Shown here: in pieces, positions 8,133-17,322 of the stretch
Numbering within the stretch: position 1 is the first letter of the stretch
Layout of the letters: every line of letters begins with the position of its first letter
Origin: CAVUCE01 sp963739985
Lineage (GTDB): Bacteria > Bacteroidota > Ignavibacteria > Ignavibacteriales > Ignavibacteriaceae
DNA: 33,910 bases
Reading direction: 5' to 3'
Assembly (NCBI GenBank): GCA_963739985.1
Contig: CAVUCE010000013.1
Span: forward strand, 1-33,910
The notes under the pieces: model-generated
What the model was told of the DNA's origin: nothing
The model's database searches: none
What the model saw: only the letters and a program-made list of their open reading frames with translations
Program-made: the position numbers and the translations under genes

Positions 8133-8875
8133 TGAAATTAACTGGTAAAAGAGCTATTGTTACCGGAGGCTCAAGAGGAATCGGAAAAGCGATAGTATTA
8201 GAACTTGCCGAAAATGGTTGTGATGTTGTTTTCACTTATAATAGCTCATCTGAGGCTGCAAAACAAGTTGAACAAGAAGCTTCTAAGTTTGGAACTAAGG
8301 TTTTCAGCTTACAAGCTGATGCATCTCAGTTTGCCGAAGCAGAAAAAACTGTAAGTTTTACTTTGGAAAAGTTAGGCGGTTTAGATATTTTAGTAAACAA
8401 CGCTGGTATAACTAAAGATAATCTTCTACTAAGAATGTCTGAGAGTGATTTTGACAGCGTTATAAATGCAAATCTTAAGAGCGTTTTTAATTATACAAAA
8501 GCATCTCTTAAACCTATGATGGGCCAAAAATATGGTAAAATTGTGAATATCTCATCTGTAGTTGCAATTATAGGAAATGCCGGACAAGCTAACTATGTTG
8601 CATCAAAAGCCGGCGTTATTGGTTTTACAAAATCAGTAGCAAAAGAACTTGCTTCAAGAAATATTACTGCAAATGCAGTTGCTCCCGGGTTCATCTCAAC
8701 TGATATGACGGGAAAATTAAATGACAAACAAAGAGAAGCAATCCTCAATCAAGTACCTCTTAAGAAAATAGGGGAACCGGAAGATATTGCTAAAGTTGTT
8801 TTATTTTTAGCCTCACCGGATTCTGACTATATTACAGGTCAGGTAATTTCCGTTGACGGCGGAATGGCTATGTAA
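8132..8875 (+). CDS. fabG: 3-oxoacyl-ACP reductase (FabG)
   Basis: FabG is the NADPH-dependent short-chain dehydrogenase that reduces 3-oxoacyl-ACP. The 247-residue protein has the cofactor motif TGGSRGIG (11-18), NNAG (89-92) and the catalytic tetrad Asn114, Ser142, Tyr155 and Lys159 at normal spacing. The C-terminus YITGQVISVDGGMAM is typical of FabG rather than other dehydrogenases. Its ATG overlaps the stop of the preceding cysteine-cluster gene. It is followed after 64 bases by acpP. Confidence 0.96.
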   Translation: MKLTGKRAIVTGGSRGIGKAIVLELAENGCDVVFTYNSSSEAAKQVEQEASKFGTKVFSLQADASQFAEAEKTVSFTLEKLGGLDILVNNAGITKDNLLLRMSESDFDSVINANLKSVFNYTKASLKPMMGQKYGKIVNISSVVAIIGNAGQANYVASKAGVIGFTKSVAKELASRNITANAVAPGFISTDMTGKLNDKQREAILNQVPLKKIGEPEDIAKVVLFLASPDSDYITGQVISVDGGMAM

Positions 8876-8939
8876 TCAAATTATTTAAGAAGTTATTTAA
8901 CATTAACTTAAATTAAACATATAAAATAGGAGAAGTAAA

Positions 8940-9173
8940 ATGGAAGTTGAAGCTAAAGTAAAAGAGATTATTATCGACAAATTAGGTGTTGAAGAATCTC
9001 AAATTACACCTGAAGCTTCTTTCACTAATGATTTAGGTGCTGATTCACTTGATATAGTTGAATTAGTTATGGGATTTGAAAGTGCTTTTCAAGTTTCTAT
9101 ACCTGATGAAGACGCTGAAAAAATTGGAACTGTCGGAGATGCAGTTAAATATCTAACGGAAAAATTAGGTTAG
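8940..9173 (+). CDS. acpP: Acyl carrier protein
   Basis: The 77-residue acidic protein has the phosphopantetheine attachment Ser36 in GADSLD and ends with the usual helix before KLG. A strong AGGAG ribosome-binding site (about 8929-8933) stands out against weaker ones upstream in the operon, which fits the high demand for this protein. A stable hairpin follows it and may raise acpP transcript levels over fabF. Confidence 0.97.
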   Translation: MEVEAKVKEIIIDKLGVEESQITPEASFTNDLGADSLDIVELVMGFESAFQVSIPDEDAEKIGTVGDAVKYLTEKLG

Positions 9174-9182
9174 TTTGTGTTT

Positions 9183-9209
9183 AAGTCGAGAAATATATTT
9201 TCTCGACTT
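9183..9209 (+). terminator. Hairpin between acpP and fabF (attenuator or processing stem)
   Basis: AAGTCGAGAAA (9183-9193) and TTTCTCGACTT (9199-9209) form a perfect 11-bp stem with a five-base TATAT loop, starting nine bases after the acpP stop. Only a short T-run follows, so termination would be partial. It could also stabilise the 3' end of an acpP transcript. Confidence 0.5.
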
Positions 9210-9284
9210 TCACTCACTTTAAATTTCCCATCTTATTTAATTTTATAGTTATCTGCTAACTATCTTAAATCTCAGGAGTTATTT

Positions 9285-10538
9285 ATGAATAAGAGAAGAG
9301 TAGTTGTAACCGGCTTGGGAGCAATTACTCCTATCGGTGCAGACGTACAGGAGTTCTGGGATAATATGCTTCAGGGAGTAAACGGCGTAGGTCCAATTAC
9401 TAAATTTGATGCATCCGGTTTCGATACGCAATTTGCCGCTGAAGTAAAAGACTTTGATCCCGAAAAATATTTTGACAAAAAATCTGTCAAAAGAATGGAT
9501 CTCTTTACTCAATACGCTCTAGTATCTGCCGGGATGGCTGTTAAAAACGCAAACTTCAATCTGGAAGAATTAGAATTGGAAAGAATTGGCGTAATATACG
9601 GCAGTGGTATTGGCGGAATGCTTACAAATACACAACAGCATTTTAATTACTTCGAATCCAAAAATCCTCGCTCGGTAAGTCCGTTTTTTGTTACAATGAT
9701 GATCTCTGATATGGCTGCCGGACAAATATCTATTAAGTACGGATTTAAAGGTCCAAACTATGCAACTACATCTGCATGTGCTACTTCATCTCATTCTATA
9801 GCTGACGCTTTTATGCTTATACAAAGAGGCAGTGCTGATGCTATGCTTTGCGGCGGTTCCGAAGCTGCAATAACAGAAATGTCTATTGCCGGATTTAATT
9901 CTATGAAAGCACTTTCAAAATGGAATGATCGTTATCTTGAGGCTTCTCGTCCTTTTGATAAGGATAGAAATGGTTTTGTTATGGGCGAAGGTGCGGGAAC
10001 TTTAGTTTTAGAAGAATATGAGCATGCTAAGAAAAGAGGCGCTAAAATTCTTGCGGAAATTGTAGGAGTTGGCCTTACCGGAGATGCGTATCATATTACT
10101 GCACCTGCTCCGGGAGGAGAGGGCGCTGTTCGTTCAATGAAAGCCTGTCTTGAAGACGCCAATGTTTCACCAGAAAAAGTAGATTATATTAATGCTCATG
10201 GAACTTCAACTCCATATAATGATGTTAATGAAACAATGGCAATAAAAACTACTTTTGGGAAACATGCATATGATTTAGTAGTTAGTTCAACTAAATCTAT
10301 GACCGGACATTTATTAGGTGCTGCCGGGGGAATTGAAGCTATAGCTACAGTTATGGCAATTCAACATAATATGGTTCCGCCTACAATTAATTTAACTAAT
10401 CCCGATCCGGAATGCGATCTTAATTACAGCGCAAATAAACCAACCGAAAAAGTTATAAATTACGCCATTAGCAATACATTCGGATTTGGCGGTCATAATG
10501 CGTCAATATTATTCAAAAAATATGAGGTTGAGGAATAA
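9285..10538 (+). CDS. fabF: 3-oxoacyl-ACP synthase II (FabF)
   Basis: FabF elongates acyl-ACP with malonyl-ACP. The 417-residue protein has the Cys-His-His triad: Cys165 in TSACATS, His305 in NAHGTSTP and His342 in KSMTGHLLGAAG, with Lys337 conserved. Length and motifs are normal. A clear AGGAG lies ahead of the ATG. It is followed five bases later by rnc, the same fabF-rnc pair seen in many bacteria. Confidence 0.96.
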   Translation: MNKRRVVVTGLGAITPIGADVQEFWDNMLQGVNGVGPITKFDASGFDTQFAAEVKDFDPEKYFDKKSVKRMDLFTQYALVSAGMAVKNANFNLEELELERIGVIYGSGIGGMLTNTQQHFNYFESKNPRSVSPFFVTMMISDMAAGQISIKYGFKGPNYATTSACATSSHSIADAFMLIQRGSADAMLCGGSEAAITEMSIAGFNSMKALSKWNDRYLEASRPFDKDRNGFVMGEGAGTLVLEEYEHAKKRGAKILAEIVGVGLTGDAYHITAPAPGGEGAVRSMKACLEDANVSPEKVDYINAHGTSTPYNDVNETMAIKTTFGKHAYDLVVSSTKSMTGHLLGAAGGIEAIATVMAIQHNMVPPTINLTNPDPECDLNYSANKPTEKVINYAISNTFGFGGHNASILFKKYEVEE

Positions 10539-10543
10539 ACCTT

Positions 10544-11329
10544 ATGTTTTCTTGGATAGTCAATAAATTTAGAAAACCGGCTAAAATAAAACTTCCAAAA
10601 GAAGTTTCACGTCAATTAACCCCATCCAAGTTTAGAGAATTAGAAAAATTAATCGGCTGTTCAATCAAAAACTCATCATATTATATTAAAGCGCTTATGC
10701 ATCGTTCGTTTTTAGAGCAAAGCGAGGAATTTGAAGAATCTAATGAACGGTTGGAATTTTTGGGGGACTCGGTTTTAAGTTTAATAGTAGCTGAATATTT
10801 GTTTTCTAAATTTCCTGATAAGGATGAAGGCTTTTTAACAAAAGTTAGAGCCAAACTTGTAAACAGATCATCACTTGCAGATGTTGCTGAAAGTATAAAT
10901 CTTTCTGAATATTTGCTTGTTAGTAAAAATCTTGCAAATACTTTTACCAACGGTTCTAGAACGGTGCTTTCCGATGCTTTAGAAGCTTTGCTTGGTGCAA
11001 TTTACTTAGATCATGGCTTAGATATTTCAAGTAAGTTTATCCATAAAGTATTGATTGATCCGAGTTCAAAAGAAGGTGAATATTTAATTGATGAGAATTA
11101 TAAAAGTCAGTTATTAGAATATGCCCAAGCTAATAAATTAGATAATCCAAATTATGTAGTAACTAATGAAGAAGGTCCGCAGCACAATAGAATTTTTACT
11201 ATTAAAGTTGTGATCGGGGAAAAAGATTACGGTACAGGCAAAGGAAGGAATAAAAAGTCGGCAGAACAAAATGCAGCAAAGATTGCATTGAAGCAAATAG
11301 CAATGGAAAATGAATCCGAGGAAGAATAA
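10544..11329 (+). CDS. rnc: Ribonuclease III
   Basis: RNase III cleaves double-stranded RNA, including rRNA precursors. The 261-residue protein has the signature NERLEFLGDSVL (67-78) with metal ligands Glu71 and Asp75, and the second site Asp144 and Glu147 in LSDALEALLGAIY. A C-terminal double-stranded RNA-binding domain (about 185-253) ends in KKSAEQNAAKIAL. A basic N-terminal extension of about 30 residues precedes the catalytic domain. Last gene of the fab operon. Confidence 0.95.
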   Translation: MFSWIVNKFRKPAKIKLPKEVSRQLTPSKFRELEKLIGCSIKNSSYYIKALMHRSFLEQSEEFEESNERLEFLGDSVLSLIVAEYLFSKFPDKDEGFLTKVRAKLVNRSSLADVAESINLSEYLLVSKNLANTFTNGSRTVLSDALEALLGAIYLDHGLDISSKFIHKVLIDPSSKEGEYLIDENYKSQLLEYAQANKLDNPNYVVTNEEGPQHNRIFTIKVVIGEKDYGTGKGRNKKSAEQNAAKIALKQIAMENESEEE

Positions 11330-11437
11330 TTTCAATTATTTCCCTTTGAGTATAACCTTACCCCAAAATTTGTCATGTTCAAATCACTAAAATTTCATTT
11401 TAATTAATTAAATTTAGATACAATAAAATCATAATTG

Positions 11438-11458
11438 TGTAAGAATAACATTCTTACA
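11438..11458. promoter_or_regulatory. Palindromic operator-like site upstream of gcvP
   Basis: TGTAAGAAT and ATTCTTACA form a perfect 9-bp inverted repeat with a three-base AAC spacer, 42 bases before the gcvP start. The size and symmetry would suit a dimeric repressor site or a small 5' hairpin. The rest of the 171-bp gap after rnc is AT-rich with no gene. No glycine riboswitch pattern was recognised. Confidence 0.35.
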
Positions 11459-11500
11459 AACCGATAAAAACAAAATTTTTAACCGGAAAGAAGAAGAACT

Positions 11501-14398
11501 ATGAATCTATTTGAACACCCGGATCGATTTGTAAATAGACATATTGGTCCGAATGATGATGAAATTAAAGAGATGCTAAATGTAATTGGTGTGGACTCTA
11601 TAGAAAGCCTACTTAATGATACAATTCCTGCTCAGATTCGATTAAAAGAAAAACTAAACATCTCAAAACCGGTTTCCGAAACTAAATATTTAGAAAATCT
11701 TAGAAGTATTGCGAAAAAAAATAAAGTTTATAAATCCTATATAGGTTTAGGATATAACCCTACAATTACACCGGCGGTTATTCAAAGAAATGTTTTGGAA
11801 AATCCAGGCTGGTACACGCAATATACTCCATATCAGGCTGAAATTTCGCAGGGAAGATTAGAAGCGTTATTAAATTTCCAAACAATGATTATCGATTTAA
11901 CCGGGTTGGAAATTGCAAACGCATCTTTGCTTGATGAAGGCACTTCGGCAGCCGAAGCAATGTCAATGTTTTATTCGTTGAGAAAAAATAAAGATGCCAA
12001 TAAGTTTTTTGTTTCCAAAGAATGTCTCCCTCAAACTATTGATGTTTTAAAGACAAGAGCAATTCCGCTAGGGATTGAGTTGCATATTGGTGATCACCTT
12101 TCAATGAAATTAAATGATTCTTTCTTCGGCGTTCTTGTTCAATATCCGGCAAAATATGGCGAAGTTTTTGACTATACAGAATTTTTCAAGACTGCTGATG
12201 AAAATAATATTTTCAAAATTGTTGCTGCTGATCTTTTGAGTTTGACGCTTCTAAAAGCACCTGGCGAATTTGGTGCAGATGCTGTAGTTGGAACTTCCCA
12301 AAGATTTGGTGTCCCAATAGGTTACGGCGGACCACATGCTGCATATTTTGCAACTAAAGATGATTATAAAAGACAAATACCCGGTAGAATCATCGGTTTG
12401 TCTGTTGATGCTCAGGGAAATAATGCATTACGAATGGCGCTTCAAACAAGAGAACAACATATTCGTCGTGAAAAAGCTACAAGCAATATTTGTACAGCTC
12501 AAGTTTTATTAGCCGTTATGGCAAGCATGTATGCAGTTTATCATGGTCCGGAAGGAATAAAAGCAATTGCGGAACGCATTCATAGTTTAACCGTATTATT
12601 GGCCGATGCAATTAATAGTTTGGGATTTGAACAATTAAATAAAATATATTTTGACACTTTACATATTGACCTAAAAGGTAATGCTGAGCTTAAAATAAAG
12701 CTAAAACAAATTGCTGAATCTAAAGAAATTAATTTGTGGTATGTGGAAGATAATTCAGTCTCGCTATCATTAAATGAAGTTTGTGATTTTGAAGATGTAA
12801 TAGAATTGATTGAAGTTTTTGCAAAGGCTGCTGATAAAACATTTGATGAATCAAATATTATTGAGAAAGCTAAAAAAATAGAATCTAATATTTCAGAAAA
12901 CCTTAGACGTAAGACTTTGTTTTTACAACATCCTGTCTTCAATACCTATCATTCTGAAACTGAAATGCTGCGTTATCTGAAGAGTCTAGAAAACAAAGAT
13001 CTTTCACTTACACACTCGATGATCCCACTTGGTTCTTGTACAATGAAGTTAAATGCAACTTCCGAAATGATTGCGATTACCTGGCCTGAACTCGCACGTA
13101 TTCATCCTTTTGCTCCGAGTAATCAAGTTGAGGGATACAAACAAATATTTAAAGAGCTCGAAAATGATTTATCGGAAATTACCGGTTTTGCTGCTACTTC
13201 TGTTCAACCTAATTCCGGTGCGCAAGGGGAGTTCTCCGGGTTGATGGTAATTAGACAGTATCATATTAAAAGAGGCGAGGGACATCGTAATGTAGTTTTA
13301 ATTCCTTCATCCGCACATGGCACAAATCCGGCAAGTGCAGTGATGGCAGGAATGAAAGTTGTCGTAGTTAATTGTGATAAATTTGGGAACATTGATGTTG
13401 ACGATCTAAGAAAGAAAGCCGAATTGCATAAGGAAAATCTTTCTGCTTTAATGGTTACCTATCCATCAACACATGGAGTCTTTGAAGAAAAAATTCAAGA
13501 AATTTGTTCCGTCATTCATCAATATGGCGGACAAGTTTATATGGATGGCGCAAATATGAATGCTCAGGTCGGGCTTACAAGTCCTGCAATGATTGGTGCA
13601 GATGTTTGCCATTTAAATTTGCATAAAACATTTTGTATTCCTCACGGCGGTGGAGGTCCCGGAGTCGGGCCAATAGGAGTTGCAAAACATTTAGTAGAAT
13701 TTTTACCGGCTCATTCATTGGTAAAATTAAACCATTCCGAAGGAATTCATGCCGTATCATCAGCTCCCTGGGGAAGTGCTAATATTTTAGTTATCTCTCA
13801 TGCGTATATAAAAATGATGGGCGAGCAAGGTTTAACAAAATCTACTCAAGTTGCTATATTAAATGCAAATTATATTAAAACTATATTATCAGCTCATTAT
13901 AAAGTTTTGTATTCAGGTAAAAATGGCAGAGTTGCGCACGAATTAATTTTTGATATGAGAAACTTTAAAACAACAGCGCAAATTGAAGTTGAAGATATCG
14001 CTAAACGTTTAATGGATTATGGATATCACGCTCCTACTGTTTCGTTTCCTGTGGCAGGAACTTTAATGGTTGAACCAACAGAAAGTGAATCGAAAGCAGA
14101 GCTAGATCGTTTTTGTGAAGTTTTACTTTCGATTAGAGAAGAAATTGGTGAAATCGAAAATGGAAAGGCCGATAAAGCCGACAATGTTTTAAAGAACGCT
14201 CCTCACACTGCCGCTTCAGTTATTTCGGATGCTTGGAAGCATGAATACTCTAGAGAAAAAGCAGCATATCCGTTAGCATGGAATAGAAGCAATAAATTCT
14301 GGCCAAATGTAGGCAGAGTAAATAATGCTTATGGAGATAGAAACTTGGTATGCAGTTGCAATCCAATTTCCGACTATATTGAAGAACAAATATCTTAA
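11501..14398 (+). CDS. gcvP: Glycine dehydrogenase (decarboxylating), glycine cleavage P-protein
   Basis: This PLP enzyme decarboxylates glycine and passes the aminomethyl group to the H-protein lipoyl arm. At 965 residues it is the full-length fused form rather than the split GcvPA/GcvPB type common in other lineages. It has RHIGP near the N-terminus, the ENPGWYTQYTPYQAEISQGR block, the PLP lysine Lys709 in LNLHKTF followed by the glycine-rich PHGGGGPG loop, and the C-terminal FWPNVGRVNNAYGDRNLVCSC block. gcvT and gcvH are not in the window. It appears monocistronic: its own upstream region and a strong terminator enclose it. Confidence 0.97.
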   Translation: MNLFEHPDRFVNRHIGPNDDEIKEMLNVIGVDSIESLLNDTIPAQIRLKEKLNISKPVSETKYLENLRSIAKKNKVYKSYIGLGYNPTITPAVIQRNVLENPGWYTQYTPYQAEISQGRLEALLNFQTMIIDLTGLEIANASLLDEGTSAAEAMSMFYSLRKNKDANKFFVSKECLPQTIDVLKTRAIPLGIELHIGDHLSMKLNDSFFGVLVQYPAKYGEVFDYTEFFKTADENNIFKIVAADLLSLTLLKAPGEFGADAVVGTSQRFGVPIGYGGPHAAYFATKDDYKRQIPGRIIGLSVDAQGNNALRMALQTREQHIRREKATSNICTAQVLLAVMASMYAVYHGPEGIKAIAERIHSLTVLLADAINSLGFEQLNKIYFDTLHIDLKGNAELKIKLKQIAESKEINLWYVEDNSVSLSLNEVCDFEDVIELIEVFAKAADKTFDESNIIEKAKKIESNISENLRRKTLFLQHPVFNTYHSETEMLRYLKSLENKDLSLTHSMIPLGSCTMKLNATSEMIAITWPELARIHPFAPSNQVEGYKQIFKELENDLSEITGFAATSVQPNSGAQGEFSGLMVIRQYHIKRGEGHRNVVLIPSSAHGTNPASAVMAGMKVVVVNCDKFGNIDVDDLRKKAELHKENLSALMVTYPSTHGVFEEKIQEICSVIHQYGGQVYMDGANMNAQVGLTSPAMIGADVCHLNLHKTFCIPHGGGGPGVGPIGVAKHLVEFLPAHSLVKLNHSEGIHAVSSAPWGSANILVISHAYIKMMGEQGLTKSTQVAILNANYIKTILSAHYKVLYSGKNGRVAHELIFDMRNFKTTAQIEVEDIAKRLMDYGYHAPTVSFPVAGTLMVEPTESESKAELDRFCEVLLSIREEIGEIENGKADKADNVLKNAPHTAASVISDAWKHEYSREKAAYPLAWNRSNKFWPNVGRVNNAYGDRNLVCSCNPISDYIEEQIS

Positions 14399-14404
14399 TT
14401 ATTT

Positions 14405-14449
14405 TTCCCCGTACTAATTTTTTACATGAATTAGGCGGGGAATTTTTTT
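14405..14449 (+). terminator. Rho-independent terminator after gcvP
   Basis: TTCCCCG and CTAATT on the left pair with AATTAG and CGGGGAA on the right, with a small internal mismatch, and a run of seven T follows at 14443-14449. It lies directly after the gcvP stop. Confidence 0.85.
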
Positions 14450-14498
14450 AACTTTTCATTTACCTTTCACTCACATACTAGAAATATTAAATAACTAA

Positions 14499-15824
14499 AT
14501 GATAAAGTATTTCCTTTTACTTCTTTTAATTCCGCTTGTTTTTTGTAACGCACAACAACAAGACACTTTAAAGTATTCGGGAAAATACCATGTAGTTATC
14601 GATTCAATTATTGTAAATGGTAATAAGATAACAGAGAACGATATAATCCTTAAAGAACTCACTGTAAAAGTTGGGGATTTTATATCTCCCAAAATTGCGC
14701 AATATAACAGAGATAGAATTTTTAGTTTGGGAATTTTTACTCGGGTAGATGTCTTTCCGGAAAGAATAAATGATAAGAATATTTTAATTATACATGTTGA
14801 GGAGAGTTGGTACATTTATCCTATTCCGTTTGTGCAGCTTAAAGATCAAGATTGGAATAAAATTTCTTACGGGATAGATTTGTTTATAAATAATTTCCGT
14901 GGAAGAAACGAACTGTTATTAGTTAGAGCGGCTTTTGGATATGATCCTCATTATTTTCTCCGATATTATACTCCTTATTTATTTAGAAAAGAGAATATCT
15001 CTTTTGGCGCTGAAGTTTCATTTCAAAATGCTGAAAATAAAAGTATAAATGCTAGGAACTTATTTGGTGACGATTTTCATCAGAAATTTATCTACGGGCA
15101 AATTTCAATCGGGAAAAGATTTGGACTTTATAATCGTGCGGAAGTAAATCTTGGATATCATTACGTTCAAAGTCCTGTAGCTATTAAAGGGATTTCAGCT
15201 TCTGGAAAGAGTGTTGATAGATTTCCAGTAATCGGATTAAGTTACAGTTTTGATACGCGTGATTTAGCTCAGTTTCCTAGAGATGGGATTTATAGTACTA
15301 TAAAATTTGATGAAAAAGGACTAGGTATAGATAAAATTAATTATCAGGTTCTTCAATTTGATTTTAGAGAATACAGAATGTTGTTTAATGATCTAAGTTT
15401 CAAATGGAGATTTGCTACCCGACAAACATTTGGAAGGTTTATTCCATACTATGATTATTCGATACTTGGATATCAAGAAAGAATTCGCGGACATTTTAAT
15501 CAGCAAATGGAAGGAAATAGCTATTACGTTGGATCGCTGGAAATGAATTATCCTCTGATAAAAGATATAAATGTATCGTTGGATTTTGTGCCTTTAGTTC
15601 CCAAATCATTATTATCTTATCGTTTAGCTTTATACTTGGAATTGTTCACAGATACCGGTACAACAAGGTATAGAGGTCAGTCATTAAGCTTGAATAATTT
15701 TAACTCAGGTTATGGTGCCGGAATTATCTTTTTAATTTTACCTTATAATATATTAAGAGTTGAAGGTGCTCTAGATGAGTACAGAAACTTAGAATGGTTG
15801 ATTGGGCTTGGAATTTCTTTCTAA
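14499..15824 (+). CDS. Omp85/BamA-like outer-membrane protein with one POTRA domain
   Basis: The 441-residue protein starts with a signal peptide (MIKYFLLLLLIPLVFCNAQ), followed by one POTRA-like domain (about 33-104, beginning VIDSIIVNGNKITENDII) and a C-terminal beta-barrel of about 330 residues with alternating polar/aromatic strands, ending in phenylalanine. IRG at 329-331 matches the loop-6 [VIL]RG motif of Omp85 proteins. The single POTRA makes it shorter than BamA, more like small bacterial surface antigen (D15) proteins. It probably inserts or secretes a specific substrate, which is not indicated by neighbours. It overlaps the start of rsmE. Confidence 0.8.
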   Translation: MIKYFLLLLLIPLVFCNAQQQDTLKYSGKYHVVIDSIIVNGNKITENDIILKELTVKVGDFISPKIAQYNRDRIFSLGIFTRVDVFPERINDKNILIIHVEESWYIYPIPFVQLKDQDWNKISYGIDLFINNFRGRNELLLVRAAFGYDPHYFLRYYTPYLFRKENISFGAEVSFQNAENKSINARNLFGDDFHQKFIYGQISIGKRFGLYNRAEVNLGYHYVQSPVAIKGISASGKSVDRFPVIGLSYSFDTRDLAQFPRDGIYSTIKFDEKGLGIDKINYQVLQFDFREYRMLFNDLSFKWRFATRQTFGRFIPYYDYSILGYQERIRGHFNQQMEGNSYYVGSLEMNYPLIKDINVSLDFVPLVPKSLLSYRLALYLELFTDTGTTRYRGQSLSLNNFNSGYGAGIIFLILPYNILRVEGALDEYRNLEWLIGLGISF

Positions 15825-16500
15825 CATAGAACAATACTATACAAATCCTCAGAATATAGTTGGTAATAAAATCATTATTAATGATGAGGAAAGTAAACAC
15901 ATAACTCGGGTTATGAGGCATAAAGAAGGTGATGAAATTTATGTTACTAATGGCGAAGGAAAAATATTTTTATCGCAGATAGTAAACATAAATAGGGAAA
16001 ATATTGAACTTATTGTAAAGCAAAAAAAAGATTATACCAATGCTAAAAGTAATTATTATTTTTGCATTCCAAAGCTGAAAAGTACGGAAAGATTTGAATA
16101 TGCATTAGAGAAATGCACAGAATTAGGAATAACAAATTTTATTGTATTTGAATCTGAACGGACAGTAAGTAAAGGAAGTAAAATAGAAAGATGGAATAAA
16201 ATTTTACTCTCAGCAATGAAGCAATCACTTCAAGCATTTCTGCCAAAGTTAAGAGTTATAAGTTCAATTAAAGACATAAATAATTTGGAAGGCATTAAAG
16301 TGATTTTTGAACAGGATGCAGAAAACAACTTTAATCATTTTCATCCGATTATAGATACAAATTATTATTTCATTTTTGGCCCTGAAGGTGGCTTAAGCGA
16401 AAGCGAGATTTCTTCATTTGAAAATTCTTACGCATATAAAATTGCTTCAAATAGATTGCGAAGCGAAACCGCAATAGTTAAATGTGCTGCCTTATTATAA
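15802..16500 (+). CDS. rsmE: 16S rRNA (uracil-1498-N3)-methyltransferase RsmE
   Basis: The 232-residue protein has the RsmE N-terminal RNA-binding domain (EESKHITRVMRHKEGDEI) and a C-terminal SPOUT methyltransferase knot with FGPEGGLSESE (GPEGG at 193-197) and LRSETA near the end. It methylates U1498 of 16S rRNA with S-adenosylmethionine. No ATG exists near the conserved N-terminus; TTG at 15802 or 15808 is the only plausible start and lies inside the 3' end of the outer-membrane gene, so translation is probably coupled. The exact start is uncertain, the identity is not. Confidence 0.9.
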   Translation: MGLEFLSNIEQYYTNPQNIVGNKIIINDEESKHITRVMRHKEGDEIYVTNGEGKIFLSQIVNINRENIELIVKQKKDYTNAKSNYYFCIPKLKSTERFEYALEKCTELGITNFIVFESERTVSKGSKIERWNKILLSAMKQSLQAFLPKLRVISSIKDINNLEGIKVIFEQDAENNFNHFHPIIDTNYYFIFGPEGGLSESEISSFENSYAYKIASNRLRSETAIVKCAALL

Positions 16501-16570
16501 TTATCATTCTCATCTAACTTTATTTTTCATTAAATACTTCATATTTTCTTATTGATAAAAATAGTTGAAT

Positions 16571-17083
16571 ATGAAAGTAGCATTTACACTTATTTTTTTA
16601 ATAGTCTTACTAAACTCATTCGGTTGCAGCAGTGTTCCTAGATTTACATCAAATAGGAACTCCCCCCAAAAAAATGATTCAGAGACCAAGCATAAAACTC
16701 AATACACAACTGATGTAAACGCTTCAGAGAATGAATACAACAGTTATAGTAATAATACTGTTTTGGAAACTGCAATCGGCGTGGCTTCGTTTTATTCTGA
16801 TAAATATAATGGAAGGATAACTGCCGATGGAGAAGTATATAATATGTATGATCTAACAGCTGCACACAAAACATATCCTTTTGGAACAATAGTAAAAGTG
16901 ACAAATATATTGAACAAAAAAAATACTATTGTTAGGATAAACGATAGACTTCCCGATTTCAACGGAAGGATAATTGATTTATCATATGGTACTGCCGAGA
17001 AACTTGGAATGATTTCAAGCGGAATTACTGAAGTTAAGTTGGAAGTATTAAAATGGGGAGACAATAAATATCATAAAAATTAA
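16571..17083 (+). CDS. rlpA: RlpA-like septal lytic transglycosylase, probable lipoprotein
   Basis: From the ATG at 16571 (a TTG at 16565 is less likely) the protein is 170 residues: a signal helix ending in a relaxed lipobox with Cys19 (NSFGCSS), a low-complexity linker to about residue 65, then a double-psi beta-barrel (about 67-165). Glu88, His99 and Asp125 have exactly the spacing of the catalytic Glu120, His131 and Asp157 of Pseudomonas RlpA, which cleaves peptidoglycan strands lacking stem peptides. There is no C-terminal SPOR domain, so septal targeting must differ. The stop overlaps the end of the convergent minus-strand gene. Confidence 0.85.
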   Translation: MKVAFTLIFLIVLLNSFGCSSVPRFTSNRNSPQKNDSETKHKTQYTTDVNASENEYNSYSNNTVLETAIGVASFYSDKYNGRITADGEVYNMYDLTAAHKTYPFGTIVKVTNILNKKNTIVRINDRLPDFNGRIIDLSYGTAEKLGMISSGITEVKLEVLKWGDNKYHKN

Positions 17084-17238
17084 CTTAGTTCGTTAACATT
17101 TTTAAGTCCCAAATAATTAAAAACTAATCCAATAGCTGCTAATAATAGTAAAATATGAATTAACCCTCCGAAGGTAATTCTAAAAATTACAGCGACACTC
17201 CAAAAAACAAATAATAATAAAATTAAAGTTCTAATCAT
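17080..17238 (-). CDS. Small two-helix membrane protein, DUF5670/lmo0937 type
   Basis: A 52-residue frame reads MIRTLILLLFVFWSVAVIFR, then ITFGGLIHILLLLAAIGLVF and a short polar tail. The GGLIHILLLLA core and overall two-helix layout match the lmo0937 (DUF5670) family of tiny membrane proteins of unknown function. It converges on the RlpA-like gene, overlapping its stop by four bases. On its own strand it lies downstream of a structured element with a candidate promoter and a terminator hairpin, so its expression may be controlled by readthrough. Confidence 0.75.
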   Translation of the reverse strand: MIRTLILLLFVFWSVAVIFRITFGGLIHILLLLAAIGLVFNYLGLKNVNELS

Positions 17239-17293
17239 ATAAGTAATTATTTTACCCCAAATTATGAAATTAAATTATATTCTTGCTTAAAAT

Positions 17294-17322
17294 AAAAAAC
17301 CCGATGTTGGGGAAACACCGGG
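17294..17322 (-). terminator. Rho-independent terminator of the minus-strand leader or small RNA
   Basis: The arms at 17300-17308 and 17314-17322 pair with one mismatch around a five-base loop; on the minus strand the hairpin is followed directly by six T and then TATTTT. Confidence 0.75.

Noticed and set aside
12580..12942. 120-codon minus-strand frame within gcvP
   Set aside because: Antisense shadow of a well-conserved enzyme with no start signal.
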